The notes below the pieces were generated by a model that did not search any database, was not told the DNA's origin, and saw only the letters and a program-made list of their open reading frames with translations. Made by a program: the position numbers and the translations under genes. DNA of 64,000 nucleotides, from the NCBI RefSeq assembly GCF_037963145.1, contig NZ_CP150144.1:2356001-2420000 (forward strand), in the 5' to 3' direction. Below, in pieces: positions 27,752 through 36,196 of the stretch; position 1 is the first letter of the stretch, and every line of letters begins with the position of its first letter. This DNA comes from Oceanobacillus sp. FSL K6-2867 (GTDB lineage Bacteria; Bacillota; Bacilli; Bacillales; Amphibacillaceae).

Positions 27752-28393
27752 ATGGAATTACAATTAGCATTGGATTTAGTTGATATCGAAGGAGCAAAGG
27801 AAATAGTTTCCGAGGTACAGGATCATATTGATATTGTAGAAATTGGTACTCCAGTTGTTAAAATTGAGGGATTAAGAGCTGTTAAAGAAATTAAAGAAGC
27901 TTTTCCTCAACTACAAGTACTCGCAGACACAAAAACAATGGATGCTGCAGGTTACGAGGTATTGAAGGCATCTGAAGCTGGTGCGGATATCGTAACTATT
28001 TTAGGGGTAGCTGAAGACGTATCTATTAAAGGTGCTGTAGAGGAAGCGAAAAAACAAGGAAAGAAAATTCTTGTAGATTTGATAGCGGTAAAGAATATTA
28101 AAAAGAGAGCCAAGGAGCTAGATGATTTTGGTGTTGACTATATCTGTGTGCACACTGGCTATGACTTGCAGGCTGAAGGTAAGAACTCCTTTAAAGATCT
28201 TGAAACGATTAAAAAGGTTGTAAAGAATGCCAAAACAGCTATTGCAGGCGGAATTAAATTGGAAACGTTACCAGAAGTGTTGAAGTCAAAACCTGATCTT
28301 GTTATTGTTGGAGGCGGTATAGCCAACCAAGAAAACAAAAGGGATGCAGCAGCTAAGATAAAAGACTTAATGAAACAAAAAACACATGCATAA
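27752..28393 (+). CDS. hxlA: 3-hexulose-6-phosphate synthase, copy 2
   Basis: 213 residues, close to copies 1, 3 and 4. LADTKTMDAAGYE and VGGGIAN are intact. The C-terminus NKRDAAAKIKDLMKQKTHA is specific. It has its own HxlR-type promoter and is followed 91 nt later by a second cupin gene, repeating the hxlA-cupin layout of copy 1. The two units therefore look like a duplication of a two-gene cassette. Confidence 0.95.
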   Translation: MELQLALDLVDIEGAKEIVSEVQDHIDIVEIGTPVVKIEGLRAVKEIKEAFPQLQVLADTKTMDAAGYEVLKASEAGADIVTILGVAEDVSIKGAVEEAKKQGKKILVDLIAVKNIKKRAKELDDFGVDYICVHTGYDLQAEGKNSFKDLETIKKVVKNAKTAIAGGIKLETLPEVLKSKPDLVIVGGGIANQENKRDAAAKIKDLMKQKTHA

Positions 28394-28484
28394 ATACTGC
28401 TTAGTTGAATACAAGCTTTTTTTACAATTAATTAACTGACTATTTTTATAATGGATAAAAATCAAAATAAATGGAGTGAAGAAA

Positions 28485-28904
28485 ATGAGTAACCGTACTG
28501 CTACTAAAGATAATTACACTTATTTAAGTCAAAAACCTGGTTTACAATTAATTGAAGATGGATCTTATGAAAAGAAAGAATTAAATGCAGAACTAGGTAT
28601 CCCTGAGGTAAGAAGCCAAATCATTGAGGCACCCCTTACTACTAATAATGATGCGTTGACACTAGGATTCTTTTCCATGCAAAAAGCTGACAAAGGTTTT
28701 GACTACTACTATGATTACTTGGAAGTGAAAACAGTAGTACGTGGGAAATTTGTTGTAAGTGATGAGCAAGGAAATAGTTTTGTTGCAACTGAAGGAGATG
28801 TTGTAATAATCAATCCTGGTACACGTGTGTTCTTCTCTGAAGAGTCTGATGGTGATGCTGTATTTTTAGCACATAGACTACCAGAGCCATCGCTTAATTG
28901 GTAA
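28485..28904 (+). CDS. Small cupin-fold protein 2, paired with hxlA2
   Basis: 139 residues. Same plan as cupin 1: YTYLSQKPGLQLIEDGSYE at the start, LEVKTVVRGKFVVSDEQG, TEGDVVIINPGTRVFFSEESDG, FLAHRLPEPS. It again lacks canonical cupin His ligands. It has a 10-residue insertion (NAELGIPEVR) compared with cupin 1, so the pair has diverged much further than the adjacent hxlA genes. The start at 28485 gives 8 nt spacing from the GGAG site. Function unknown. Confidence 0.75.
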   Translation: MSNRTATKDNYTYLSQKPGLQLIEDGSYEKKELNAELGIPEVRSQIIEAPLTTNNDALTLGFFSMQKADKGFDYYYDYLEVKTVVRGKFVVSDEQGNSFVATEGDVVIINPGTRVFFSEESDGDAVFLAHRLPEPSLNW

Positions 28905-29020
28905 TGCGAGTGTCTAGCATATATAATTCCAGAACCACCGCTTAATTTATCCTCTCCCGATTTATGGATTGGATACTTTATAGGAGAGTGTATTGAATAA
29001 AATTAGTGAGAAAAACTTTT

Positions 29021-29068
29021 AATAGCCTTATAAAGTAATCTATTACTTTTATGAGGCTATCCTCTTTT
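29021..29068 (+). terminator. Terminator of hxlA2-cupin2
   Basis: A long stem ATAGCCT...AGTAAT pairs with ATTACT...AGGCTAT and is followed by CCTCTTTT. Confidence 0.8.
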
Positions 29069-29164
29069 ATGGATGTGATAGGGATATACTATTTGAAACT
29101 ATAGCCATAAACGTACAATTTGTTATGTCTATATTCATAGTATTTAAAATGTTAGTATATTTTT

Positions 29165-29221
29165 GTATACTATTTGAAGTTAAAGTGCGTACTTTTATTA
29201 CTGAGGGTTCTAACTTATACT
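29165..29221 (+). promoter_or_regulatory. Formaldehyde-regulon promoter (HxlR-type box) 7, before the hxlA pseudogene
   Basis: ACTATTTG, 5 nt, AAAGTGCGTACTTT (29182-29195), then TATACT (29216-29221). The box is well preserved although the gene behind it is dead. Confidence 0.85.
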
Positions 29222-29266
29222 TGAAGTAAGTATCAAATCCTATTTAATTTAGGAAATGGAGAGTTC

Positions 29267-29563
29267 ATGGAATTACAACTAGCCTAGGATTTAGTTAACA
29301 TTCCGGAAGCAAATAATAGTAAAGGAGGTACAGAATCATATTGACATCATAGAAATAGAAACTGCTTTAAAAAACTGGGAACGATTAAAAAGGTTAATAA
29401 TGCCAGAACAGTATTGCAGGTATTGTTAAAATGGAAACGCTGTCATAATCGTTGAGGTGAGAATCAGTTCTTGCTATTGTTGTCGGGTATTGCAAACAAA
29501 GAAGATAAAAAAAGAGCAGCTGCTGCAATTAAGTATTTAATGAAGCAAGAAACGCATCCATAA
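29267..29563 (+). pseudogene. Decayed fifth copy of hxlA
   Basis: It starts like hxlA1 (ATGGAATTACAACTAGC) but codon 7 is TAG. Recognisable islands follow in order: the NIPEA segment, the ACTGCTTTAAAAAACTGGG region, GGTATTGCAAACAAAGAAGA and the C-terminal AAAIKYLMKQETHP, with large internal deletions and frame changes. About 297 nt remain of 642. The start of the remnant resembles copy 1 (VNIPEA), so it descends from a copy-1-like gene. Confidence 0.9.
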
Positions 29564-29866
29564 ATAATGTTTCTCAGCTGATCAGTTAAATATTTGTTTT
29601 TTTAACATTATTTTACAGATTATTTTGAATTTGCGGAACCTAGATAACCCTCATTAGACATTTTAAATTAAAACCATGTACACATCACTTCGAATACTTG
29701 ATGATGTAATCAATGTACTAAACAACAAAAAAATCTGTGAGTAAGGATTTTAAAGTGTTAAATGCTTATTCATATCTAATATATTCCGAAATTTCAGTTA
29801 TAGGATTTGGATAAATATATTTTGAGAGGTTTTTACCAACTACTATATAAAAGGAGAGAAAAAGAT
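29564..29866 (+). other. Intergenic region after the hxlA pseudogene
   Basis: About 300 bp of AT-rich sequence with no recognisable gene, box or strong terminator. It contains the promoter of the following hypothetical gene or lets transcription from box 7 run into it. Confidence 0.4.
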
Positions 29867-30634
29867 ATGCATACTATATACGAGATGGGCTATAAAGATT
29901 ATGAATTCGAATTGGATGGTCAAGCGTCTTCACTAGAAGAGATATTTCCAAACTTTAATGCGGATGATCGTATTGGTGTGGTAACACTGACACCTGGTGG
30001 AACAATGGGGGCAAATGCCTTAATTATGTCAGCGCTAACTCGGTTTTACGACTTTTACCGTGAAGAGTTAGGAGATGAAGCAGGCAAGCTGCGCATATAT
30101 CCCGATTATTTCGTTTTTCATGTAGGAAAGCTTCAAATGAATCATACGATGGTAGACATTTGGCCACCGCACAAAGATGTTATTGTGGAAGTAGACGATC
30201 CAGAACAAATATTAGAAGCTATTAATGACCGTGGTATAACTCGTTTGGTAGTAGAGGATATTCCCGCCACTACTCCAACATTCTTAAGAGAGACTGTAAG
30301 TAGTGCAAAACGCCGTATTGTTAGCGCCTTAGCATATTCTCCAAGTGGACGTGTTGAGAATGCTGACGTTACTATAAAAAGCTGCCCTAGTGCAGAGAAA
30401 AACCTTATTGCTACATTGGGTATGACAGAAGAAATATCTGATGAATATAGAGAACTGTTAAAAAGGAAGAGACAATCCCTTGTTAAAGCTGACCGTATAG
30501 TTGAAACATATCGACGAATTCAGCCTTCTAGTGCAGTTAAGATGCTAACGACGTCTACTAAAGTGAGTGATATTACAAGAAGTTATATGAAAACTTTAGG
30601 GAATAAAGATCATCTATTTACGTCTTCTTGGTGA
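29867..30634 (+). CDS. Conserved-looking hypothetical protein (255 aa)
   Basis: I do not recognise the family. The protein is soluble and begins MHTIYEMGYKDYEFELDGQ. It has RIGVVTLTPGGTMGANALIMSAL (about 35-57), an acidic/aromatic stretch YPDYFVFHVGK with NHTMVDIWPPHKDVIVEVDD (about 84-117), and a Lys/Arg-rich helical C-terminus. There is no signal peptide or membrane segment. The start at 29867 follows AAAGGAGAG at 9 nt; the longer open frame has no such site. It lies behind the hxlA pseudogene and its intact promoter, and ahead of an NCS1 permease, so it could be expressed with formaldehyde. A role in amine or nucleobase breakdown together with the permease is possible but unsupported. Confidence 0.7.
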   Translation: MHTIYEMGYKDYEFELDGQASSLEEIFPNFNADDRIGVVTLTPGGTMGANALIMSALTRFYDFYREELGDEAGKLRIYPDYFVFHVGKLQMNHTMVDIWPPHKDVIVEVDDPEQILEAINDRGITRLVVEDIPATTPTFLRETVSSAKRRIVSALAYSPSGRVENADVTIKSCPSAEKNLIATLGMTEEISDEYRELLKRKRQSLVKADRIVETYRRIQPSSAVKMLTTSTKVSDITRSYMKTLGNKDHLFTSSW

Positions 30635-30895
30635 ACTAGAGCTTAGAGCTGAAATAAACAATTCTAATCATAGCACTACAGGTTGATGATTACGTTTTTA
30701 ATTATGAACTGTTAATAGGCAAAATGATGTTATAGCGTGCATTGAAACGATAGTAAATACAAGATGCCATTCGTGTATTTTAGTAATAGATTCAATTTAA
30801 CTCCCAACCATATGATAACGATTCCGTATAAGTGGGAGATGTAACAAAGGCAAATGGCGAGAAAACAATAAAAAACATGGCTGGAGGATTCTTAT

Positions 30896-32284
30896 ATGGA
30901 AACAGACAAACAAGAACTGAGAGAAGAGATGAAAGATGATCATTCATTGGAAAAAGTGCCAATTGCCAAAAGGAATATGGGATGGTTAAGTATAACAAAT
31001 ATAGCTTTTGGTATTGCAACTGCAATATTCTATTTTCAAATGGGAAGTGTAATGGCGCTTCAATTTGGTGCTATAAATGCATTAATATCAGCTGTTTATG
31101 CGGTTGTAGTGGCTGGTATTATGGCCTCAGTAATTGCCTACTTATCTGCTAAAACCGGTATGAATGTGAATTTACTATCCAGATCCGGATTTGGCTTTAT
31201 TGGGGCATCACTGACATCCTTAATTTATGCATCGAATTGGATTATGTATTGTGCATTTGAAGGGATTATTATGGTGTATGCAGTTAATGCATTTTTTCCA
31301 TCCATACCTAAATGGACATTGATGATATTCTTCGGCTTAGTTGTTATTCCGCTTAACTGGTTTGGTATTAAACAATTGGATAAGATTCAAAAATGGTCAT
31401 TACCTATATTCGGGATTTTTTTAGCCGCGGCTCTTGTCGTTTCTTTTAATACACCTTCACTTCATGAGGGGAGTGTCTGGACCTATATGCCTGAAGGTGT
31501 TCAAGTTGGCGGGACAGCCCTGCTGCTTTGTATAGGTATGCAAAATGGTATATTAGGTCTCATGACAATGCTTGCATCGGATTATGCGAGATTTCTAAAA
31601 AAGGAAGACAGGAAAGTTGGTTCGATTGCAATAGGGTTTGTACCACAGATTGTTTGTTTTGGGATTATGGGGCTTTTAGGTATATGGTTCGGTGTTCGAA
31701 TGTTAGAGCCAAATCCTGGTGTCTATTTAGTACATCTTATTGCCTTTGGGGGCGTGATATTTACTATCGTAACCCAAATAAGAATTAATGTTACTAATTT
31801 ATACAGTGGTTCTTTATCTTTAGCAAACTTCTTTGAGAACATCTTTAACTTTAAACCAGGCAGACCGTTTTGGGTTGTCGTTACAGGATTTATTTCAATC
31901 GGCCTAATGCTAGGTGGGATTTTAGATCATTTAACCGCTGCGTTAACCTTTCAGGGTGTGGTTCTTCTATCCTGGGCAGCTATATTAATTGCAGATGCAT
32001 TAGTCGTCAAAAAACTATTGAAAATCGGCCCTAAATTCTATGAGCACAGGCAAAAAAACTTGTACCGCTGGAATCCGGTTGGCGTTGTATCTTTATCCAT
32101 ATCAACCATCTTAGGAACTATTGCAGCTTTCGGATATGTAGGTGAATTTTTACAAAACACAGCAGCATTCTTTGCAATGATACTAGCATTTGTGCTTACC
32201 GTTATTGTGGCAAGTGTCACAAAAGGAAAATACTATATTAAAGAAGAGACCGGTGATATTCCAGCTGAAGAATATATTGCATAA
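30896..32284 (+). CDS. NCS1-family permease 2
   Basis: 462 residues, about twelve spans. NCS1 motifs KRNMGWLSITNIAFGIATAIF and LNWFGIKQLDKIQKWSLPIF are present. It is a close paralogue of the permease at 6690-8090, sharing the C-terminal TKGKYYIKEE block and a final EEYIA. The GGAGG site lies 9 nt before the ATG. It sits inside the hxlA cluster after the unknown 255-residue protein, without its own box. NCS1 carriers bring in nucleobases, hydantoins and related compounds; a role here in uptake of a nitrogenous one-carbon source is inference. Confidence 0.85.
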   Translation: METDKQELREEMKDDHSLEKVPIAKRNMGWLSITNIAFGIATAIFYFQMGSVMALQFGAINALISAVYAVVVAGIMASVIAYLSAKTGMNVNLLSRSGFGFIGASLTSLIYASNWIMYCAFEGIIMVYAVNAFFPSIPKWTLMIFFGLVVIPLNWFGIKQLDKIQKWSLPIFGIFLAAALVVSFNTPSLHEGSVWTYMPEGVQVGGTALLLCIGMQNGILGLMTMLASDYARFLKKEDRKVGSIAIGFVPQIVCFGIMGLLGIWFGVRMLEPNPGVYLVHLIAFGGVIFTIVTQIRINVTNLYSGSLSLANFFENIFNFKPGRPFWVVVTGFISIGLMLGGILDHLTAALTFQGVVLLSWAAILIADALVVKKLLKIGPKFYEHRQKNLYRWNPVGVVSLSISTILGTIAAFGYVGEFLQNTAAFFAMILAFVLTVIVASVTKGKYYIKEETGDIPAEEYIA

Positions 32285-32398
32285 GGTTGACTGGCTTATA
32301 GAAAGTGTTTGTTTATCCCTGTAAGTCTCATTTCAGCGCTTTTCACAACTAAAATTTATACTGTATTAAGCTTAAACACCTGTTAAATGTCAATAAAA

Positions 32399-32457
32399 GC
32401 ATCTCTTTTTTGGAGGGAAATGGTTATTATACCATACCAAAAAAGAGATGTTTTTTA
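32399..32457 (+). terminator. Terminator of the NCS1 permease 2 gene
   Basis: CATCTCTTTTTTGG pairs with CCAAAAAAGAGATG, then six T. Confidence 0.85.
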
Positions 32458-32527
32458 TAAGAAATAGAAAATATTTTTGCATGGTTTCATTCATTTTAAT
32501 TGTTATTGATCTTACAGTATATTTTTA

Positions 32528-32583
32528 CACACTATATGAAATAAAAGTGCGTACTTTTATTTCGGAATGTTCTGGCTTATAAT
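32528..32583 (+). promoter_or_regulatory. Formaldehyde-regulon promoter (HxlR-type box) 8, before hxlA3
   Basis: ACTATATG, 5 nt, AAAGTGCGTACTTT (32544-32557), then TATAAT (32578-32583). Nearly identical to box 9 across its length. Confidence 0.9.
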
Positions 32584-32636
32584 GGGCGTAAGATTCATAT
32601 TATAATCAATCAATCTATTAAAGGAGTGGAGAGTTC

Positions 32637-33278
32637 ATGGAATTACAATTAGCATTGGATTTAGTTGATATCGCAGGAGCAAAGGAAATAGTTGCAGAGG
32701 TACAGGATCATATTGATATTGTAGAAATTGGTACTCCTGTTGTTAAAATTGAAGGGTTAAGAGCTGTTAAAGAAATTAAAGAAGCTTTTCCTCAATTACA
32801 AGTACTCGCAGACACAAAAACAATGGATGCTGCAGGTTATGAGGTATTGAAGGCATCCGAAGCTGGTGCGGATATCGTAACTATTTTAGGGGTAGCTGAA
32901 GACGTATCTATTAAAGGTGCTGTTGAGGAAGCGAAAAAACAAGGAAAGAAAATTCTTGTAGATTTGATCGCGGTAAAAGATATTAAAAAGAGAGCTAAAG
33001 AATTAGACGAATTTGGTGTAGACTATATCTGTGTACACACTGGCTATGACTTGCAGGCTGAAGGTAAAAACTCATTTAAAGATCTTGAAACAATTAAAAG
33101 TGTAGTAAAGAATGCCAAAACAGCTATTGCGGGCGGAATTAAGTTAGAGACGCTTCCAGAAGTACTTAAATCACAACCAGACCTTGTTATCGTTGGTGGC
33201 GGTATTGCAAACCAAGAAGATAAAAAAGGTGCAGCAGCGAAGATAAAAGACCTAATGAAACAAGAAACAACAGCTTAA
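32637..33278 (+). CDS. hxlA: 3-hexulose-6-phosphate synthase, copy 3
   Basis: 213 residues; almost identical in protein and DNA to copy 4 (34478), differing mainly in the last dozen residues (AKIKDLMKQETTA against AEIQNLMKQATLA). The similarity includes the promoter and leader. This points to a recent duplication or gene conversion. All HPS motifs (LADTKTMDAAGYE, VGGGIAN) are intact. Monocistronic between its own box and a hairpin at 33344. Confidence 0.95.
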   Translation: MELQLALDLVDIAGAKEIVAEVQDHIDIVEIGTPVVKIEGLRAVKEIKEAFPQLQVLADTKTMDAAGYEVLKASEAGADIVTILGVAEDVSIKGAVEEAKKQGKKILVDLIAVKDIKKRAKELDEFGVDYICVHTGYDLQAEGKNSFKDLETIKSVVKNAKTAIAGGIKLETLPEVLKSQPDLVIVGGGIANQEDKKGAAAKIKDLMKQETTA

Positions 33279-33343
33279 TTGCCTGCATCTGCATTATGCT
33301 TATTCGTAGGTCAATATAAATAAAATATATAAGTTATAATTGA

Positions 33344-33391
33344 GAGTAAGTATTTTATAGAGGGTATATATGCTTTATAAAATACTTACTC
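33344..33391 (+). terminator. Hairpin between hxlA3 and rpe
   Basis: GAGTAAGTATTTTATA pairs perfectly with TATAAAATACTTACTC across a 16-nt loop; the following ATACTTTTATT is only moderately T-rich. Confidence 0.65.
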
Positions 33392-33497
33392 ATACTTTTA
33401 TTGTGCTGGAATTTTATTTAATATGAAAGGATGCTCAACACTTTAGTACTATATATTGATTTGACATGTTGAGTTGAAGCGAAAGGAGTGTTTTGCC

Positions 33498-34160
33498 ATG
33501 ATTAAAATTGCACCCTCCATTTTATCTGCAGACTTTGCTCGCCTTGGAGAAGAAATAAAGGATGTTGAAAAAGGCGGAGCAGATTACATCCATATTGACG
33601 TAATGGACGGTCACTTTGTACCAAACATAACAATTGGCCCGCTAATTGTTGAAGCGGTCAGACCTGTCACCACCCTACCTCTGGATGTTCATTTAATGAT
33701 AGAAAACCCTGACCAATACATTGAGGCATTTGCTAAGGCAGGGGCTGATATCTTAACAGTTCATGCTGAGGCTTGTACTCACCTGCACAGAACTATTCAG
33801 CAAATTAAATCTGAAGGCATGAAAGCTGGAGTAGTATTAAATCCGCATACACCAATCTCAGTATTAAAGCATGTAATAGAAGATATTGACCTTGTACTGC
33901 TTATGACTGTAAATCCAGGTTTTGGCGGTCAATCTTTTATTTCTTCTGTTTTGCCGAAAATAAAAGAGGTTGCAGTCCTTGTAGATGAAAAGAAATTACA
34001 AGTTGAAATTGAAGTAGATGGCGGAGTAAATCCAGAAACAGCAGCTCTTTGTATTGAGGCCGGGGCTAATGTTCTTGTTGCAGGTTCAGCAATTTATAAT
34101 CAAAAAGATCGGGCAAGAGCGATTAAGGACATTCGGAACGAACATTTAATCACTAACTAG
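33498..34160 (+). CDS. rpe: Ribulose-phosphate 3-epimerase
   Basis: 220 residues from [19 protein letters not shown]. Metal and catalytic residues are in [19 protein letters not shown] (His and Asp), [13 protein letters not shown], and [14 protein letters not shown], with the phosphate loop [10 protein letters not shown] and VAGSAIYN. It converts xylulose-5-phosphate from transketolase into ribulose-5-phosphate, the formaldehyde acceptor. It is placed between hxlA3 and hxlA4, as expected for a RuMP cluster. No HxlR-type core was found directly upstream, so it may rely on read-through or an ordinary promoter. An AAAGGAGTG site precedes the ATG. Confidence 0.95.
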   Translation: MIKIAPSILSADFARLGEEIKDVEKGGADYIHIDVMDGHFVPNITIGPLIVEAVRPVTTLPLDVHLMIENPDQYIEAFAKAGADILTVHAEACTHLHRTIQQIKSEGMKAGVVLNPHTPISVLKHVIEDIDLVLLMTVNPGFGGQSFISSVLPKIKEVAVLVDEKKLQVEIEVDGGVNPETAALCIEAGANVLVAGSAIYNQKDRARAIKDIRNEHLITN

Positions 34161-34198
34161 TTAAATAATCGTGTGGTTTTGAAATTTAGTATCTCAAT

Positions 34199-34258
34199 AA
34201 AACATCTCTTTTGGTATAGCAGTTATTACAACTAAGCCAAAGAAAGGGGTGTTTTTTT
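34199..34258 (+). terminator. Terminator of rpe
   Basis: AAACATCTCTTTTGG pairs imperfectly with CCAAAGAAAGGGGTGTTT, then a T-run. It resembles the terminator at 32399, so it may derive from the same duplication. Confidence 0.7.
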
Positions 34259-34366
34259 GGTGTATTCAAAACGAAAGCGTTAATTGGCCAAAGCTTCCAA
34301 TCCGTTCTGAGATCTTTCTAAGTAACGCTTCAATTATATATATCAATAATTTGACAGTGTATTTTT

Positions 34367-34423
34367 ATATACTATATGAAATAAAAGTGCGTACTTTTAT
34401 TTCGGAATGTTCTGGCTTATAAT
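34367..34423 (+). promoter_or_regulatory. Formaldehyde-regulon promoter (HxlR-type box) 9, before hxlA4-hxlB
   Basis: ACTATATG, 5 nt, AAAGTGCGTACTTT (34384-34397), then TATAAT (34418-34423). Confidence 0.9.
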
Positions 34424-34477
34424 GAGTGTAAGAATTATATAATAATTAATCAAACTAATTAAAGGAGTGGAGAGTTC

Positions 34478-35119
34478 ATGGAATTACAATTAGCATTGGA
34501 TTTAGTTGATATCGCAGGAGCAAAGGAAATAGTTGCAGAGGTACAGGATCATATTGATATTGTAGAAATTGGTACTCCTGTTGTTAAAATTGAAGGATTA
34601 AGAGCTGTTAAAGAAATTAAAGAAGCTTTTCCTCAATTACAAGTACTCGCAGACACAAAAACAATGGATGCTGCAGGTTACGAGGTATTGAAGGCATCTG
34701 AAGCTGGTGCGGATATCGTAACTATTTTAGGGGTAGCTGAAGACGTATCTATTAAAGGTGCTGTTGAGGAAGCGAAAAAACAAGGAAAGAAAATTCTTGT
34801 AGATTTGATCGCGGTAAAAGACATTAAAAAGAGAGCTAAAGAATTAGACGAATTTGGTGTAGACTATATCTGTGTACACACTGGCTATGACTTGCAGGCT
34901 GAAGGTAAAAACTCCTTTAAAGATCTTGAAACAATTAAAAGTGTAGTAAAGAATGCCAAAACAGCTATTGCAGGCGGAATTAAGTTAGAGACGCTTCCAG
35001 AAGTACTTAAATCACAACCAGACCTTGTTATCGTTGGTGGCGGTATTGCAAACCAAGAAGATAAAAAGGGTGCAGCTGCTGAAATTCAGAATTTAATGAA
35101 ACAAGCAACACTTGCATAA
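34478..35119 (+). CDS. hxlA: 3-hexulose-6-phosphate synthase, copy 4
   Basis: 213 residues, almost identical to copy 3. This is the only copy coupled to hxlB, which starts 11 nt after its stop with a GGAGG site, so it is the likely ancestral hxlAB unit. Active-site motifs are intact. Four transcription units for one enzyme suggest strong demand for trapping toxic formaldehyde. Confidence 0.96.
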   Translation: MELQLALDLVDIAGAKEIVAEVQDHIDIVEIGTPVVKIEGLRAVKEIKEAFPQLQVLADTKTMDAAGYEVLKASEAGADIVTILGVAEDVSIKGAVEEAKKQGKKILVDLIAVKDIKKRAKELDEFGVDYICVHTGYDLQAEGKNSFKDLETIKSVVKNAKTAIAGGIKLETLPEVLKSQPDLVIVGGGIANQEDKKGAAAEIQNLMKQATLA

Positions 35120-35130
35120 GGAGGATTCAT

Positions 35131-35697
35131 ATGACTACGCAAACTAGCACATTCCTAAGTGAGATTTTAAAAGAATTAAATACCGCAACTGAATTAATAT
35201 CTGAAACAGAAGCTCAAGATTTAATGAATAGTATCCTTGAATCGAAGAAAGTTTTTGTAGCTGGAGCTGGCCGTTCAGGATTAATGGCTAGATCATTTGC
35301 AATGCGTATGATGCACATGGGGCTGGACGCCTATGTTGTAGGTGAAGTAGCTACACCTGGGATAGATGAGAACGACATATTAATTCTTTCATCTGGTTCA
35401 GGGGGAACTAAAACATTAATTTCTATGGCTGAAAAGGCTAAAAGTATAGGTGCAAAAGTAGCGCTTGTTACAATTTCACCTGAATCTCCTATTGGTGAAT
35501 TAAGTGATCTAACTGTAAAGATACCTGCCAAACCAAAAGAAGCTGGTGCAGACAGCGGTCATAAATCGATACAACCAATGGGATCACTATTTGAGCAAAG
35601 TCTACTATTATTCTACGATGCTTTAGTACTCCGAATGATGGATAAAAAAGAACAAGACGGAGAAACGATGTTTGGTAAACATGCGAATCTGGAATAA
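35131..35697 (+). CDS. hxlB: 6-phospho-3-hexuloisomerase
   Basis: 188 residues, a single SIS domain. Sugar-phosphate motifs KKVFVAGAGRSGLMARSFAMR (about 34-54) and LILSSGSGGTKTLISMAEKAK (about 88-108) are clear, and the catalytic C-terminal region PMGSLFEQSLLLFYDALVL is present. It isomerises hexulose-6-phosphate to fructose-6-phosphate. Single copy against four hxlA genes, all upstream. Cotranscribed with hxlA4. Confidence 0.96.
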   Translation: MTTQTSTFLSEILKELNTATELISETEAQDLMNSILESKKVFVAGAGRSGLMARSFAMRMMHMGLDAYVVGEVATPGIDENDILILSSGSGGTKTLISMAEKAKSIGAKVALVTISPESPIGELSDLTVKIPAKPKEAGADSGHKSIQPMGSLFEQSLLLFYDALVLRMMDKKEQDGETMFGKHANLE

Positions 35698-35738
35698 AAG
35701 TTTTGCAATCGTATTTACCATGCATTAACCGAATGTAA

Positions 35739-35787
35739 TATCCCCCACCCAAGAGATGAGAAAACTCATAATGTAGGTGGGGGGATA
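35739..35787 (+). terminator. GC-rich hairpin after hxlB
   Basis: TATCCCCCACC pairs with GGTGGGGGGATA across a loop. No T-tract follows, so it may protect mRNA or act as a weak terminator. Confidence 0.6.
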
Positions 35788-35931
35788 AACAACAACCCGT
35801 AAATTCCTGATTCTGTTCGGGTCTCTCTTGTGGTTCTAACATTTAGTGAGGGGAAGCAAGGTAAACCCATACTGAAAGAAGTTTCACTTTACTCTATTAT
35901 AAGTATTATATAGAAAGTGAATGGTAAAGAG

Positions 35932-36066
35932 ATGAAATTATGGAGTTATTGTCCAAAATGTTGTTTACTACAGAGTAAAAGTAATAAATTATGTTATTGT
36001 AAAAAATGTAATTTAGCTTTAAACGAAATTTTAATCGATGTGCAAAATAAAACGATTATCGTATAA
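35932..36066 (+). CDS. Tiny zinc-ribbon-like protein (44 aa)
   Basis: The frame begins MKLWSYCPKCCLLQ and continues to KLCYCKKCNLALNE, giving two CxxC knuckles (Cys7/Cys10 and Cys23/Cys26) spaced like a zinc ribbon. The upstream site GTAAAGAG is weak. It follows hxlB on the same strand with a terminator at 36137. The fold is suggestive and frames of this size can occur by chance, so confidence is moderate. Function unknown. Confidence 0.4.
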   Translation: MKLWSYCPKCCLLQSKSNKLCYCKKCNLALNEILIDVQNKTIIV

Positions 36067-36136
36067 AAAACAGAGCTGTTTCACCATACTCTATCAATCC
36101 TGTAAAATATGCTCTGTCGCAGGGTAAAAAAGTTTA

Positions 36137-36163
36137 AAGCCCAATTTCACAAAAATTGGGCTT
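36137..36163. terminator. Bidirectional terminator between the small zinc-ribbon ORF and the APC permease
   Basis: AAGCCCAATTT pairs with AAATTGGGCTT; the flanks are A- and T-rich on both strands. Confidence 0.85.
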
Positions 36164-36196
36164 ATTTAAATAAATTTAAGTGTGTAAACAACTTCT

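Noticed and set aside
33400..33497. Formaldehyde box expected before rpe
   Set aside because: The region has CTCAACA/TGTTGAG complementary elements and no core motif, so no box was called.
26130..35119. Repeated hxlA units with regular promoter blocks looking like a tandem repeat array
   Set aside because: The repeats are whole genes with promoters and unequal spacers containing other genes, not short direct repeats with unique spacers, so it is not a CRISPR or satellite array.
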